Assembly: GCA_030601485.1 (NCBI GenBank)
Contig: JAUVTO010000005.1
Coordinates: 1-27,193 of the forward strand
Length of the DNA stretch: 27,193 nucleotides
Origin: Desulfobacterales bacterium
GTDB taxonomy: Bacteria > Desulfobacterota > Desulfobacteria > Desulfobacterales > UBA11574
Reading direction: 5' to 3'
How positions within the stretch are numbered: position 1 is the first letter of the stretch; every line of letters starts with the position of its first letter. Below are positions 1 through 8,031 of this stretch, in pieces. Made by a program: the position numbers and the translations under genes. Below the pieces are notes generated by a model. That model had not been told where the DNA came from. It saw nothing but the letters and a program-made list of their open reading frames with translations, and did no database searches.

Positions 1-156
1 GATGTTATCGTAATGCATTGCCTGCCGGCGCACAGGGGAGAAGAGATTAGCGAAAATGTGCTGGAAGGTCCGAAATCCGTTGTCTGGGATCAAGCGGAAA
101 ACAAACTCCACATGCATAAGGCAATCCTTGATGTTTTATTAAAACAAAAAATCTGA
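1..156 (+). CDS. argF: Ornithine carbamoyltransferase, C-terminal end (partial)
   Basis: The window opens inside a gene in frame 1; the last 51 codons and a TGA stop at 154-156 are present. The motif HCLPAHRGEEI at residues 6-16 of the fragment is the ornithine-binding HCLPA signature of ornithine carbamoyltransferases, and the following VVWDQAENKLHMHKAIL is the usual C-terminal helix. The enzyme condenses carbamoyl phosphate with ornithine to citrulline in arginine synthesis (cytoplasm). Roughly the last sixth of the protein is visible, so the N-terminal carbamoyl-phosphate site cannot be checked. Aspartate carbamoyltransferase is less likely because it lacks the HCLPAHRGEE form. Confidence 0.93.
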   Translation, partial: DVIVMHCLPAHRGEEISENVLEGPKSVVWDQAENKLHMHKAILDVLLKQKI

Positions 157-362
157 ATTTAGTTTCTGGGCTTTGGTATTTCTTTTAAATTTGGAATTTG
201 GAGCTTGTAGTTTGGAATTTATTTTAGATTTGATGCTTGTGATTTGTTATTTCTCTCTGAGCCGTAGGCCGGCTTGTCCGGTTTAGGTTTTAGGTAATTA
301 TATAGAATTGAACCTACCAGTTAACAACTTTACGAGGTGTGTACTTATAACAGGAGAAACAA
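157..362. repeat. Gap between argF and lon with degenerate TTTGGAATTT-like repeats
   Basis: Between about 178 and 256 the sequence is a low-complexity run built from variants of TTTGGAATTT, TTTGGAGCTTG and TTTGATGCTTG, about 7-11 bases per unit. A small GC-rich patch (262-281, GCCGTAGGCCGGC) follows. No protein longer than about 17 codons is open here. A weak promoter-like pair, TTGTCC (274-279) and TTATAT (298-303) with 18 bases between, could serve lon, but it is not convincing. No heat-shock operator (CIRCE) is seen ahead of lon. Confidence 0.5.
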
Positions 363-2753
363 ATGGCTGAAACTGACAAGGATGATCTTATCAGCATTAT
401 TGATGAAGACGAGAAGGATGCAAACTTTCCCGACATACTTCCTTTATTGTCTGTAAGAGATGTTGTTATTTTTAATGACATGCTTCTCCCACTTTTTGTC
501 GGACGAAAAAAATCGGTTCGCGCTGTGGAAGAAGCAGTGTCAAAAGACGGTTTTTTGTTAATCGTGACGCAAAAGGATCCAGGTATTGAGAACCCAAAGC
601 CGGATCAAATTTTTAGCGTCGGAACTGTGAGCCGGATTTTGAGAATTCTGAAACTTCCGGATGGTAGCATTAAAGCTCTTGTTCAGGGTATTTCCAAGGC
701 AAGGATTGTTAAATACGTTTTAAAAAGATCTTTATATCGTGTAAAAATTGAAACTATTGTTGAGCCCCCGATTAAGAAAATTAGTCTTAAGATTGAAGCC
801 CTGATGCGAAATATACGGGAGCACTCCGAAAAGATTCTGGATTTGCGTGGTGAAATGACCAGTGATGTCAGTGCGGTTTTAGAAAGTATCGAAGATCCGG
901 GAAAGCTTGCGGATCTTGTGGCATCAAATCTTAGATTGAAAATTGATGAATCCCAGGTTTTGCTTGAACTGATCGATCCTGTTAAACGTCTCAAGAAAGT
1001 CAACGACTTGCTTGCACGGGAAGTGGAACTGTCATCGATGCAGGCTAAGATTCAGTCTGATGTAAGGGATGAAATTTCAAAAAATCAGCGAGATTATTTT
1101 TTAAGAGAGCAGGTTAGGGTGATTCATAGGGAACTCGGTGAAAGTGATGAAAAAGTAGAGGAAATAAAGGATTACAAAAAAAAGATAAAAAGCGCCAGGA
1201 TGTCAAAAGCAGCGAATAAAGAAGCGCTAAAGCAGTTGAAACGCCTGGAAAAAATGTACACTGACTCTGCCGAAGCTTCGGTTGTTCGAACATATCTGGA
1301 CTGGATGGTCGATATGCCCTGGAGTAAAACGACCAAAGATGTAATCGATATCAAGCAAGCCAAAAAGGTTCTCGATAAGGACCATTTTGCCCTGAACAAG
1401 GTAAAAGATCGCATATTGGAATATTTAAGTGTGCGCAAGCTTAACCCCAAAATGAAAGGGCCGATTCTCTGTTTTGTAGGACCGCCGGGGGTGGGAAAGA
1501 CTTCTCTGGGGCAGGCCATAGCACGGGCGATGAAACGAAAATTTATCCGCATTTCTTTGGGAGGCATCCGTGATGAAGCTGAAATCAGAGGCCATCGCCG
1601 AACCTATATCGGTGCTTTGCCCGGACGCATATTACAGGGTTTAAAACAGTGTGGGACAAACAATCCTGTTTTCATGATGGACGAGATTGACAAGCTCGGC
1701 TCTGATTTTCGCGGTGATCCTTCATCCGCTCTTCTAGAGGCCCTTGATCCTGAGCAAAACGTAGCTTTCAGTGATCATTACCTTAATTTGCCTTTTAACC
1801 TTTCCAAAGTTATGTTTATTCTTACGGCAAACCTGACCGACACTATTCCGTCAGCGCTTCTTGACAGGATGGAGGTTATTACACTTCCCGGATATACGGA
1901 AGAAGAAAAAAAGACGATTGCTCAAAGGCACCTTATTCCGCGTCAGATAAAGGAAAATGGTTTAAAAGCAAGAAATATATCCATAAGTTCGGGGGCATTG
2001 CATCAGATTATAACAGAATTTACTTCCGAAGCCGGCTTAAGGAACCTTGAACGTGAAATAGGGTCTCTTTTCCGCAAGGTGGCTCGTAAAATTGCCGAAG
2101 GAGAAAAAGGACATTTTCGTATCACAAAAAACAACCTGCAACGCTACCTTGGCGTCGCGAAATATTATCCCGAAATGGATCAGGAGAGTAGCCAGGTCGG
2201 TTTATCCACCGGCCTGGCCTGGACCCAGGCCGGTGGTGATGTTCTATATGTAGAGGCGTCTTTAATCGGCGGAAAGGGAGAGCTAATCATAACCGGTCAA
2301 ATCGGAGATGTGATGCAAGAGTCCGCCCGGGCGGCCTTCAGTTATGCCCGGGCAAGCCTTTCTTTGCTGGGCGTTAAGGAAAATGTTTTTGAAAACAAGG
2401 ATATTCATATTCATGTTCCGGCGGGTGCAATACCCAAAGACGGGCCTTCCGCCGGTATTGCAATGGCTACAGCACTTATTTCTGTTTTAGTGAACAAACC
2501 GGTAAATAAAGATATTGCCATGACCGGTGAAATTACTCTCAGGGGAAGGGTCCTTCCGATAGGGGGGTTGAAGGAAAAAGCATTGGGTGCTTTAAGAGGC
2601 GGGATTCGTACAATTATTATTCCCGAAAAGAACAAAAAAGATTTGGTAGAGATTCCCTTGCACATAAAGCGTAAAATTAAGTTTGTTCCTGTAAAAAACA
2701 TGGATAAAGTTCTTTCCCTTGCCATTGAAGGAAATGTTTTAGGGAATGGATGA
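363..2753 (+). CDS. lon: ATP-dependent Lon protease (LonA type)
   Basis: 796 residues, the normal length of bacterial LonA. Order of parts: N-terminal LON substrate-binding domain (about 25-220), coiled helical linker (about 220-330), AAA+ module with Walker A GPPGVGKT (373-380) and Walker B FMMDEID (D440, E441), and C-terminal serine protease domain with the Ser-Lys dyad at S696 (KDGPSAG) and K739 (GGLKEKAL). The spacing of 43 between dyad residues equals that of E. coli Lon (S679/K722). It unfolds and degrades damaged and regulatory proteins in the cytoplasm as a hexamer. The start has a good ribosome binding site, AGGAG at 352-356, 6 bases ahead. The stop overlaps the longest possible tsaB frame, so lon and tsaB are probably co-transcribed. 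Confidence 0.98.
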   Translation: MAETDKDDLISIIDEDEKDANFPDILPLLSVRDVVIFNDMLLPLFVGRKKSVRAVEEAVSKDGFLLIVTQKDPGIENPKPDQIFSVGTVSRILRILKLPDGSIKALVQGISKARIVKYVLKRSLYRVKIETIVEPPIKKISLKIEALMRNIREHSEKILDLRGEMTSDVSAVLESIEDPGKLADLVASNLRLKIDESQVLLELIDPVKRLKKVNDLLAREVELSSMQAKIQSDVRDEISKNQRDYFLREQVRVIHRELGESDEKVEEIKDYKKKIKSARMSKAANKEALKQLKRLEKMYTDSAEASVVRTYLDWMVDMPWSKTTKDVIDIKQAKKVLDKDHFALNKVKDRILEYLSVRKLNPKMKGPILCFVGPPGVGKTSLGQAIARAMKRKFIRISLGGIRDEAEIRGHRRTYIGALPGRILQGLKQCGTNNPVFMMDEIDKLGSDFRGDPSSALLEALDPEQNVAFSDHYLNLPFNLSKVMFILTANLTDTIPSALLDRMEVITLPGYTEEEKKTIAQRHLIPRQIKENGLKARNISISSGALHQIITEFTSEAGLRNLEREIGSLFRKVARKIAEGEKGHFRITKNNLQRYLGVAKYYPEMDQESSQVGLSTGLAWTQAGGDVLYVEASLIGGKGELIITGQIGDVMQESARAAFSYARASLSLLGVKENVFENKDIHIHVPAGAIPKDGPSAGIAMATALISVLVNKPVNKDIAMTGEITLRGRVLPIGGLKEKALGALRGGIRTIIIPEKNKKDLVEIPLHIKRKIKFVPVKNMDKVLSLAIEGNVLGNG

Positions 2754-2754
2754 T

Positions 2755-3441
2755 ATGAAAATACTCGCCGTTGATACGACTACAAGGAGCTGTAGCGTTT
2801 CGGTGGTCCAAGGAAAATCCTTGTTGGCAGAAATAACAACTGTCAGGAAGCAGACCCATTCCAAGCATTTAATGGAGATGATAAACAGAGCCATGGGTTT
2901 GTCGGGTCTGGCCCTCTCAGAACTGGATGGTTTTGCCGTTACAAGGGGACCTGGAACTTTTACCGGCCTGCGTATTGGAATAAGTTCGGTCAAGGGTCTT
3001 TCAGCGGCATCGGGAAAACCGGTTGTGGGGGTTTCAAGTCTTGATGCGCTTGCCATGCAGGCGTCTTTATTTCCATATCTTATCTGCCCGCTTATAGATG
3101 CGCGCAGAGGGGAAGTTTATTTTTCACGATACCGGTTTCGAAACGGCCGTTTAAAAAAGGAGGCTGAGGAGCAAGTTTTTCCCCCTGAGAAAGCTGTATT
3201 TGACCTTGACGAAGCATGCTTATTTATCGGCGACGGTGCGTTGCTTTATCAAAAGACGATATTAAATAAAATAGGCAAATCAGCTTTTTTTGCATCTTCT
3301 TTTCAAAATACGATTCGGGCGTCAACGGTGGCCTATCTTAGCATGAATAGGTTTAAAAATGACGATACGGATGATGTGGGCATGTTTGTGCCGCATTATA
3401 TCCGAAGATCCGATGCAGAGCTAAACTTGATGCCTTCGTAA
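2755..3441 (+). CDS. tsaB: tRNA t6A37 threonylcarbamoyltransferase complex subunit TsaB
   Basis: 228 residues; E. coli TsaB has 231. The N-terminal MKILAVDTTTRSCSV and the block around residues 55-75 (TRGPGTFTGLRIGIS) are typical of the ASKHA-fold TsaB/YeaZ family. TsaB is the scaffold that binds TsaD and, with TsaE, transfers the threonylcarbamoyl group to A37 of ANN-decoding tRNAs. A longer start at 2746 exists, but AGGG at 2741-2744 lies almost on top of it, whereas it sits 10 bases ahead of the ATG at 2755; the MKILAVDT start also fits the family. The gene begins 1 base after the lon stop. Its last codons (MPS-stop) lie in a dispersed repeat end, see 3426-3447. Confidence 0.93.
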   Translation: MKILAVDTTTRSCSVSVVQGKSLLAEITTVRKQTHSKHLMEMINRAMGLSGLALSELDGFAVTRGPGTFTGLRIGISSVKGLSAASGKPVVGVSSLDALAMQASLFPYLICPLIDARRGEVYFSRYRFRNGRLKKEAEEQVFPPEKAVFDLDEACLFIGDGALLYQKTILNKIGKSAFFASSFQNTIRASTVAYLSMNRFKNDDTDDVGMFVPHYIRRSDAELNLMPS

Positions 3442-3447
3442 AAAGTC
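3426..3447 (+). repeat. Copy of dispersed repeat terminus, overlapping the tsaB stop
   Basis: The 19 bases GATGCCTTCGTAAAAAGTC (3429-3447) match the left end of the MITE-like element at 22900-22918 (GATGAATTCGTAAAAAGTC) at 17 of 19 positions. With three extra bases (CTT) in front they match the reverse complement of that element's right end at 19 of 22. The repeat supplies the last tsaB codons and its TAA (3439-3441). No matching opposite end (GACTTTTTAC) is seen in the following gap, so this copy looks one-ended. Confidence 0.65.
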
Positions 3448-3468
3448 TTTAATTTGTCACGGTTATTA

Positions 3469-3498
3469 TTGACAATTTTTATTTATTTTTGATATATA
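3469..3498 (+). promoter_or_regulatory. Sigma-70 promoter for psd-pssA
   Basis: A perfect -35 box TTGACA (3469-3474) is followed after 18 bases by TATATA (3493-3498); the overlapping TATAAT (3495-3500) is at 20 bases. It lies in the gap after tsaB and before psd, on the coding strand, giving a leader of about 150 bases that includes the hairpin at 3608-3637. Predicted from sequence only. Confidence 0.6.
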
Positions 3499-3607
3499 AT
3501 AAAGTTTATGTCACCCCGCCTGCTATTGTAAAGCACATGCGGGCAGGTCACAACTGGAATGTTGGAATACTGAAATGATGGAGTAATGGGTTTTTCCATT
3601 ATTTTTA

Positions 3608-3637
3608 CCCCGTGAAACTTTTTTCTATTTCACGGGG
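3608..3637 (+). other. Perfect 10-bp hairpin in the psd leader
   Basis: CCCCGTGAAA (3608-3617) and TTTCACGGGG (3628-3637) are exact inverted repeats around a 10-base pyrimidine-rich loop. No T-run follows, so it is not a classic intrinsic terminator. It ends 9 bases before the psd ribosome binding site (GAGG, 3647-3650), so it could influence psd translation or mRNA stability. A weaker stem TAATGG/CCATTA, followed by TTTTT, lies just upstream at about 3585-3605. Confidence 0.5.
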
Positions 3638-3657
3638 GCCATATGTGAGGCAATTTG

Positions 3658-4329
3658 ATGAGTGATTTTTCTTGGTCCGATCCGTCGAACCATACAGCCT
3701 TTCCTGTGGCGCGTGCAGGGTATCGTTTTATATTTACCTCTGTAATTATCACGGCTGTTTTTGCCCTTTTGGAAATGAACGTTCCGGCGTTGATCTGTCT
3801 TGCCGTTACTTTTTGCATCTGTTGTTTTTTCAGGGACCCGGACCGTGTTATACCGAATTATCCCGGTGCGGTGGTTTCACCGGCCGACGGCAAGGTTGTT
3901 TTTGCAGGTCCGGTGGATAACAGTCGGTTTGTTGAGGGTCCGTGTATAAAAATCAGTATTTTCATGTCAATTTTTAATGTTCATGTAAATCGCATTCCCC
4001 ATGAAGGGAGAGTAAAAGCGGTTAATTATTACCCAGGGAAATTTTTCTCCGCCAATCTGAATAAGGCTTCAACGCATAACGAACACAATGCCATATTTGT
4101 TGAAACTGAAGACGGAAAAAATATTTGCACGGTTCAGATTGCAGGTCTGATTGCAAGGCGTATTATCTGTAAAGTACAGGAAGGCGACGATGTTGCCCGT
4201 GGGCATCGTTTTGGGTTAATATGTTTTGGATCACGTCTCGATGTTTATCTTCCGCCCGACACAACGTTAAATGTGTCTGTTGGGAATAAGGTAAAGGCCG
4301 GAACATCTATTTTAGGAGATTTGATATGA
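3658..4329 (+). CDS. psd: Phosphatidylserine decarboxylase proenzyme (short type)
   Basis: 223 residues, the short Psd form of about 215 residues found in many non-enterobacteria. A hydrophobic N-terminal stretch (about 24-58) is the membrane anchor, followed by FRDPDR and VSPADGKV (conserved Asp), then FNVHVNRIPHEG. The self-cleavage site is G191-S192 in CFGSRLDVYLPPD; cleavage there turns the serine into the pyruvoyl cofactor. The enzyme converts phosphatidylserine to phosphatidylethanolamine at the inner membrane. The frame could start at a TTG one codon earlier, but the ATG at 3658 has GAGG 7 bases upstream. It overlaps pssA by 4 bases (ATGA), so the two consecutive steps of phosphatidylethanolamine synthesis are translationally coupled. 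Confidence 0.95.
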   Translation: MSDFSWSDPSNHTAFPVARAGYRFIFTSVIITAVFALLEMNVPALICLAVTFCICCFFRDPDRVIPNYPGAVVSPADGKVVFAGPVDNSRFVEGPCIKISIFMSIFNVHVNRIPHEGRVKAVNYYPGKFFSANLNKASTHNEHNAIFVETEDGKNICTVQIAGLIARRIICKVQEGDDVARGHRFGLICFGSRLDVYLPPDTTLNVSVGNKVKAGTSILGDLI

Positions 4330-5087
4330 AAAAAACAAGAGGAATTAAAAAAGAAAGATCGCGTCGCGGAATTTATATTCTACCCAACATATTTACATCG
4401 CTCAATCTTTTTTGTGGTTTCTATGCGGTTATCGCTTCCATAGACGGCAAATTTATTGCTGCTTCCATAGCTATTATTATTGGCGTTTTGTTTGATATTA
4501 TGGATGGTAAAATTGCAAGAGCTACGAATACCACCAGTAAATTCGGCATTGAATACGATTCTCTGGCAGATCTTATATCTTTTGGTCTTGCACCGGGTCT
4601 AATGATATATTTATGGGCGCTTAGACCACTTGGAAGAATTGGCTGGCTGGCTGCATTCCTTTTCATGGCTTGTGGCGCTTTACGACTGGCCCGGTTTAAC
4701 TCGCAGATTGGTATTGTAAACAGCGATCACTTTGTTGGCCTTCCGATTCCAGCCGCAGCAGGTATGTCGGCAACAACTGTTTTGTTTTGTCACAAATTTA
4801 TCATAATGGGGAAAATGAATCCCATATTCATTCTGGTTTTGCTTTATATGCTTTCCTTTTTAATGGTAAGTACTATAAAATACAACAGTTTTAAAAAACC
4901 GGAACTATTTAAAAAGATGAATTTAAATGTTCTGGTTGCAGTGATATTAGTGTTGATTTTTATTGCCGCCCAGCCATCCATTGCCCTGTTCCTTTTAGGG
5001 CTTATTTATGTTATTTCTGGTCCTTTCTTTGCACTTAAACATCATGGAAAAATAAAACGAAAAACGACCGGAACTGTTGAATTTTAA
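4326..5087 (+). CDS. pssA: CDP-diacylglycerol-serine O-phosphatidyltransferase
   Basis: 253 residues with several hydrophobic membrane segments and the complete CDP-alcohol phosphotransferase signature: D57, D60-G61, A64-R65, G74, D78 and D82 (DIMDGKIAR, then GIEYDSLAD). It makes phosphatidylserine from CDP-diacylglycerol and serine, the substrate for the psd product encoded immediately upstream. The start overlaps the psd stop as ATGA. The N-terminal dozen residues are very basic (KKTRGIKKERSRR), as expected for the cytoplasmic side of a membrane protein. The integral-membrane subclass II PssA is meant, not the soluble E. coli enzyme. Pgs- or choline-type members share the motif, but pairing with psd settles the function. 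Confidence 0.94.
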   Translation: MKKTRGIKKERSRRGIYILPNIFTSLNLFCGFYAVIASIDGKFIAASIAIIIGVLFDIMDGKIARATNTTSKFGIEYDSLADLISFGLAPGLMIYLWALRPLGRIGWLAAFLFMACGALRLARFNSQIGIVNSDHFVGLPIPAAAGMSATTVLFCHKFIIMGKMNPIFILVLLYMLSFLMVSTIKYNSFKKPELFKKMNLNVLVAVILVLIFIAAQPSIALFLLGLIYVISGPFFALKHHGKIKRKTTGTVEF

Positions 5088-5188
5088 GAACACCGTTCGA
5101 GTTCTGCTTAAATGCCCAATAATGTATAAATCAGGATATCGGTATTGTAGAAGTACAATAATTAATATCAGCGAATTGGAAAATTACT

Positions 5189-6265
5189 ATGTCAAAAGAA
5201 TATAATATCTCGGTAATTCCCGGTGATGGCACCGGACCGGAAGTTGTTGCGGAGGGAATCAAAGTCCTTGAAACCGTGGCAGGTAAATTCGATTTCAACC
5301 TGAATTTTAACGAGTACAATTTAGGCGGCGAACATTTTAAAGCAACGGGAGAGATATTGCCGGATAACATACTTGAAACACTGTCGAAGTCAGATGCGAT
5401 ATATCTTGGTGCGATCGGTCACCCTGATGTGAAACCCGGTATTCTCGAAAAAGGTATTCTGTTGAAGCTAAGGTTTTATTTTGACCAGTATATCAATTTG
5501 AGACCTGTTAAACTGTATGAAGGCGTGGATACGCCTTTGAAGGAAAAGGGGCCTGACGATATAGATTTTGTCGTTGTCAGAGAGAATACCGAAGGCCTTT
5601 ATGCCGGAGCAGGAGGCTGTTTAAAACGGGGCACTTTCGATGAAGTTGCAATACAGGAATCGATTAATACCCGAAAAGGTGTGGAACGGTGTATCAGATA
5701 TGCTTTTGAATATTGCAGAAAAAGAAACAAGAGAAAAAAGCTGACCCTTTGTGGCAAGACCAATGTGCTGACATTTGCATTTGATTTATGGGATCGAGCT
5801 TTCAATGAGGTTGCTAAAGAGTATCCTGATATTGAAACAGATTATGCTCATGTTGATGCCATCTGTATGTGGATGGTGAAAAACCCGGAGTGGTTCGATG
5901 TTATTGTCACAGATAACATGTTTGGAGATATTATAACCGATCTGGCTGCAATGATCCAGGGAGGAATGGGAATCGCTGCAGGGGCAAACATTAATCCTGA
6001 AGGGCTTTCAATGTTCGAGCCTATCGGTGGATCAGCACCCAAATATACTGGCAAGAATACCATTAACCCCATTGCTGCCATTTCAGCGGCCCAGCTTATG
6101 CTCGAGACCATAGGAGAACCAAAGGCCGCCTCCTGGATAGAGGAAGGGGTTATTAAGGTACTGCGTGATGATCTCAAAGATGTTGGTGCTGGAAAAATGG
6201 GTTTCAGCACGCAAGAAGTCGGAAATCTTGTGGCAGAGTATATTAAAGGAAAGGAAAAAAGTTAG
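5189..6265 (+). CDS. leuB: Isopropylmalate/isocitrate-family NAD(P)-dependent dehydrogenase, probably 3-isopropylmalate dehydrogenase
   Basis: 358 residues, the length of 3-isopropylmalate dehydrogenases. The beta-decarboxylating dehydrogenase fold is clear: PGDGTGPEV at 11-19, substrate loop GILLKLRFYFDQYINLRP (R95, R105), R131, K190 in GKTNVL, and the metal aspartates D223, D247 and D251 (NMFGDIITD). The loop around 89-105 resembles isopropylmalate enzymes. The cofactor segment GSAPKYTGKN, however, has K285-Y286, as in NADP-dependent isocitrate dehydrogenase, where isopropylmalate enzymes usually have Asp-Ile. Substrate is therefore probably isopropylmalate (leucine synthesis), cofactor possibly NADP; homoisocitrate- or tartrate-type relatives cannot be excluded. 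The ribosome binding site is weak (TTGGAAAA). asd follows 16 bases after the stop. Confidence 0.8.
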   Translation: MSKEYNISVIPGDGTGPEVVAEGIKVLETVAGKFDFNLNFNEYNLGGEHFKATGEILPDNILETLSKSDAIYLGAIGHPDVKPGILEKGILLKLRFYFDQYINLRPVKLYEGVDTPLKEKGPDDIDFVVVRENTEGLYAGAGGCLKRGTFDEVAIQESINTRKGVERCIRYAFEYCRKRNKRKKLTLCGKTNVLTFAFDLWDRAFNEVAKEYPDIETDYAHVDAICMWMVKNPEWFDVIVTDNMFGDIITDLAAMIQGGMGIAAGANINPEGLSMFEPIGGSAPKYTGKNTINPIAAISAAQLMLETIGEPKAASWIEEGVIKVLRDDLKDVGAGKMGFSTQEVGNLVAEYIKGKEKS

Positions 6266-6281
6266 CGCATTGAAAATAGTG

Positions 6282-7304
6282 ATGACGGAAAAAAAATTTA
6301 ATGTTGCCGTTGCAGGGGCAACAGGTGCTGTCGGGAATCAGATGATATCATGTCTTGAGGAGAGAAATTTCCCGATAAATTCTATTAAATTATTGGCATC
6401 AAGCCGTTCTGTGGGGCGGAAGATTGTTTATAGGGGGAATTCGATTGCCGTTGAGGAATTGAAAGAAAATTCTTTCAAGGGCATAGATATTGCCCTTTTT
6501 TCAGCGGGTGGCGGAATCAGCGAAAAATTTGCACCTTTAGCAGCAAAAGACGGATGTGTGGTTATAGATAATTCAAGTGCTTGGCGGATGGACCCGGATG
6601 TTCCGCTGGTAGTTCCGGAAGTAAATCCTCATGCAGTAGCACAATACACAAACAAAGGAATCATCGCGAACCCGAACTGCTCAACCATTCAGATGGTTGT
6701 GGCGCTATATCCGTTGCATCAAAAATATGGCATAAAACGGATTGTGGTTTCCACATATCAGGCGGTCTCCGGGACCGGTAAAAAAGCGGTTGAAGAACTC
6801 GATTCCCAAACACGGGCCATTCTTAATTCCAAAAATTATGAAAGTAAGGTTTATCCTCATACCATAGCGTTTAACTGTCTACCGCATATCGATGTGTTTC
6901 TGGAGAACGGTTATACCAGGGAAGAAACAAAGATGGTCTATGAGACACAGAAAATCCTCGAGGATGATACCATAGGAATAACAGCGACAACCGTCCGTGT
7001 TCCGGTATTTTACGGGCATTCGGAATCGATCAATATTGAGGCTAAAAAAAATATTTCCGCTCAAGAGGTAAAATCTGTTCTTAAAAAAACACCCGGTGTT
7101 AAAGTTGTTGATGATCCGAAAAACAACGTTTATCCGCTTGCTATTGATGCTGCCGGACAGGACTTGACGCTGGTGGGTCGCATTCGTGATGATGAGTCGA
7201 TTGAAAACGGCATCAATATGTGGGTTGTAGCTGACAACATCAGAAAGGGTGCCGCAACCAATGCGGTTCAGATAGCGGAAATTCTGGCAAAAGAGTACTT
7301 ATGA
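6282..7304 (+). CDS. asd: Aspartate-semialdehyde dehydrogenase
   Basis: 340 residues from this ATG. The NADP-binding motif GATGAVG is near residue 12, the catalytic cysteine is C133 in NPNCST, and the catalytic histidine is H246 in YGHSE. It reduces aspartyl phosphate to aspartate semialdehyde, the branch point to lysine/diaminopimelate, threonine and methionine. The open frame runs back to 6165 inside the preceding gene, so a start had to be chosen. ATG 6282 gives the usual N-terminus (TEKKFNVAVAGATG). TTG 6270 and GTG 6279 are in frame, and the only purine-rich stretch (AAAGGAAAA, about 6250-6258) lies nearer the TTG, so the start is uncertain by a few codons. The stop overlaps greA (ATGA). 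Confidence 0.95.
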   Translation: MTEKKFNVAVAGATGAVGNQMISCLEERNFPINSIKLLASSRSVGRKIVYRGNSIAVEELKENSFKGIDIALFSAGGGISEKFAPLAAKDGCVVIDNSSAWRMDPDVPLVVPEVNPHAVAQYTNKGIIANPNCSTIQMVVALYPLHQKYGIKRIVVSTYQAVSGTGKKAVEELDSQTRAILNSKNYESKVYPHTIAFNCLPHIDVFLENGYTREETKMVYETQKILEDDTIGITATTVRVPVFYGHSESINIEAKKNISAQEVKSVLKKTPGVKVVDDPKNNVYPLAIDAAGQDLTLVGRIRDDESIENGINMWVVADNIRKGAATNAVQIAEILAKEYL

Positions 7305-7774
7305 GATTGGAACAAGTGCCAATTACAAAAGAGGGTTATGAGGCTCTTAAAAAAGAGCTGGAATATCTAAAAAAAGTTGAACGGCCAAAGAATATCAAGG
7401 CGATTGAAGAGGCTCGCGGCCATGGGGATTTAACGGAAAATGCCGAGTTTGAAGCTGCCAAAGATCGACAGGCATTTATTGATGGTAGGTTAAGTGATTT
7501 AGAATATAAACTGTCCCGGGCAGATATAATTGATTCCGGGACACTTCCAAATGATCGTGCTGTATTTGCCAGTTCCGTGGTACTTGAAAACATAGAGACC
7601 GGCGAAGAGGTTAAATATCAGCTTGTGGGACCGGATGAAGCGAATATCGAAAAAGGACGTATTTCTGTCCATTCGCCGCTTGGGAGAGCGATCATCGGGA
7701 AAAAACCCGGAGACGAGATAATTCTCCAGGCTCCGGGCGGGAAAAGGTTTTATGAATTCGTAGAAATTCTGTAG
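7301..7774 (+). CDS. greA: Transcription elongation factor GreA
   Basis: 157 residues; E. coli GreA has 158. An N-terminal antiparallel coiled coil (about 8-75) carries the acidic tip HGDLTENAEFEAAKD with D43 and E46 matching the E. coli catalytic D41/E44. The C-terminal FKBP-like domain contains SPLGRAIIGKKPGDE. GreA enters the RNA polymerase secondary channel and stimulates cleavage of backtracked RNA. It overlaps the asd stop by 4 bases and is followed by rpoZ, so two RNA polymerase-associated genes lie side by side. Confidence 0.96.
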   Translation: MRLEQVPITKEGYEALKKELEYLKKVERPKNIKAIEEARGHGDLTENAEFEAAKDRQAFIDGRLSDLEYKLSRADIIDSGTLPNDRAVFASSVVLENIETGEEVKYQLVGPDEANIEKGRISVHSPLGRAIIGKKPGDEIILQAPGGKRFYEFVEIL

Positions 7775-7805
7775 TGTAAAATAATAGATATTAACGGAGG
7801 ATTTT

Positions 7806-8012
7806 GTGGCACGTATTACAATAGAGGATTGCCTGAAACGGGTGAAAAATCGTTTTTTACTTGTCAATATGGTGGCCAAGCGTGTAAGACAGATCCGTGA
7901 GGGATCGGAATACCTTGTAAGTTCACCTAAAAATGAAGATATTGTTGTTTCAATGCGCGAGATCGCTGCCGGAAAAATTACTATCAAAGAAGATAAAGAG
8001 GAAAATCAGTAA
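7806..8012 (+). CDS. rpoZ: RNA polymerase omega subunit
   Basis: 68 residues, starting with GTG. The N-terminus MARITIEDCLKRVKNRF is the omega signature, followed by the conserved helix LVNMVAKRVRQI and a charged tail. Omega folds onto the beta-prime subunit and helps assemble the polymerase; in many bacteria it forms one ppGpp site. GGAGG at 7796-7800 is 5 bases ahead of the GTG, which fixes the start. It sits 31 bases after greA and 19 bases before the likely ttcA start. Confidence 0.95.
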   Translation: MARITIEDCLKRVKNRFLLVNMVAKRVRQIREGSEYLVSSPKNEDIVVSMREIAAGKITIKEDKEENQ

Positions 8013-8031
8013 AGGGACCCATACATATCTT

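Noticed and set aside
178..256. Short-period repeats considered as a CRISPR-like array
   Set aside because: Units are degenerate, 7-11 bases long and have no spacers; no cas gene is in the window.
3480..3600. 38-codon minus-strand frame in the tsaB-psd gap
   Set aside because: Made of repeat and hairpin sequence, without ribosome binding site or family features.
6165..6281. N-terminal extension of asd overlapping the dehydrogenase gene
   Set aside because: The residues are the out-of-frame reading of the upstream gene and precede the normal NADP-binding start.
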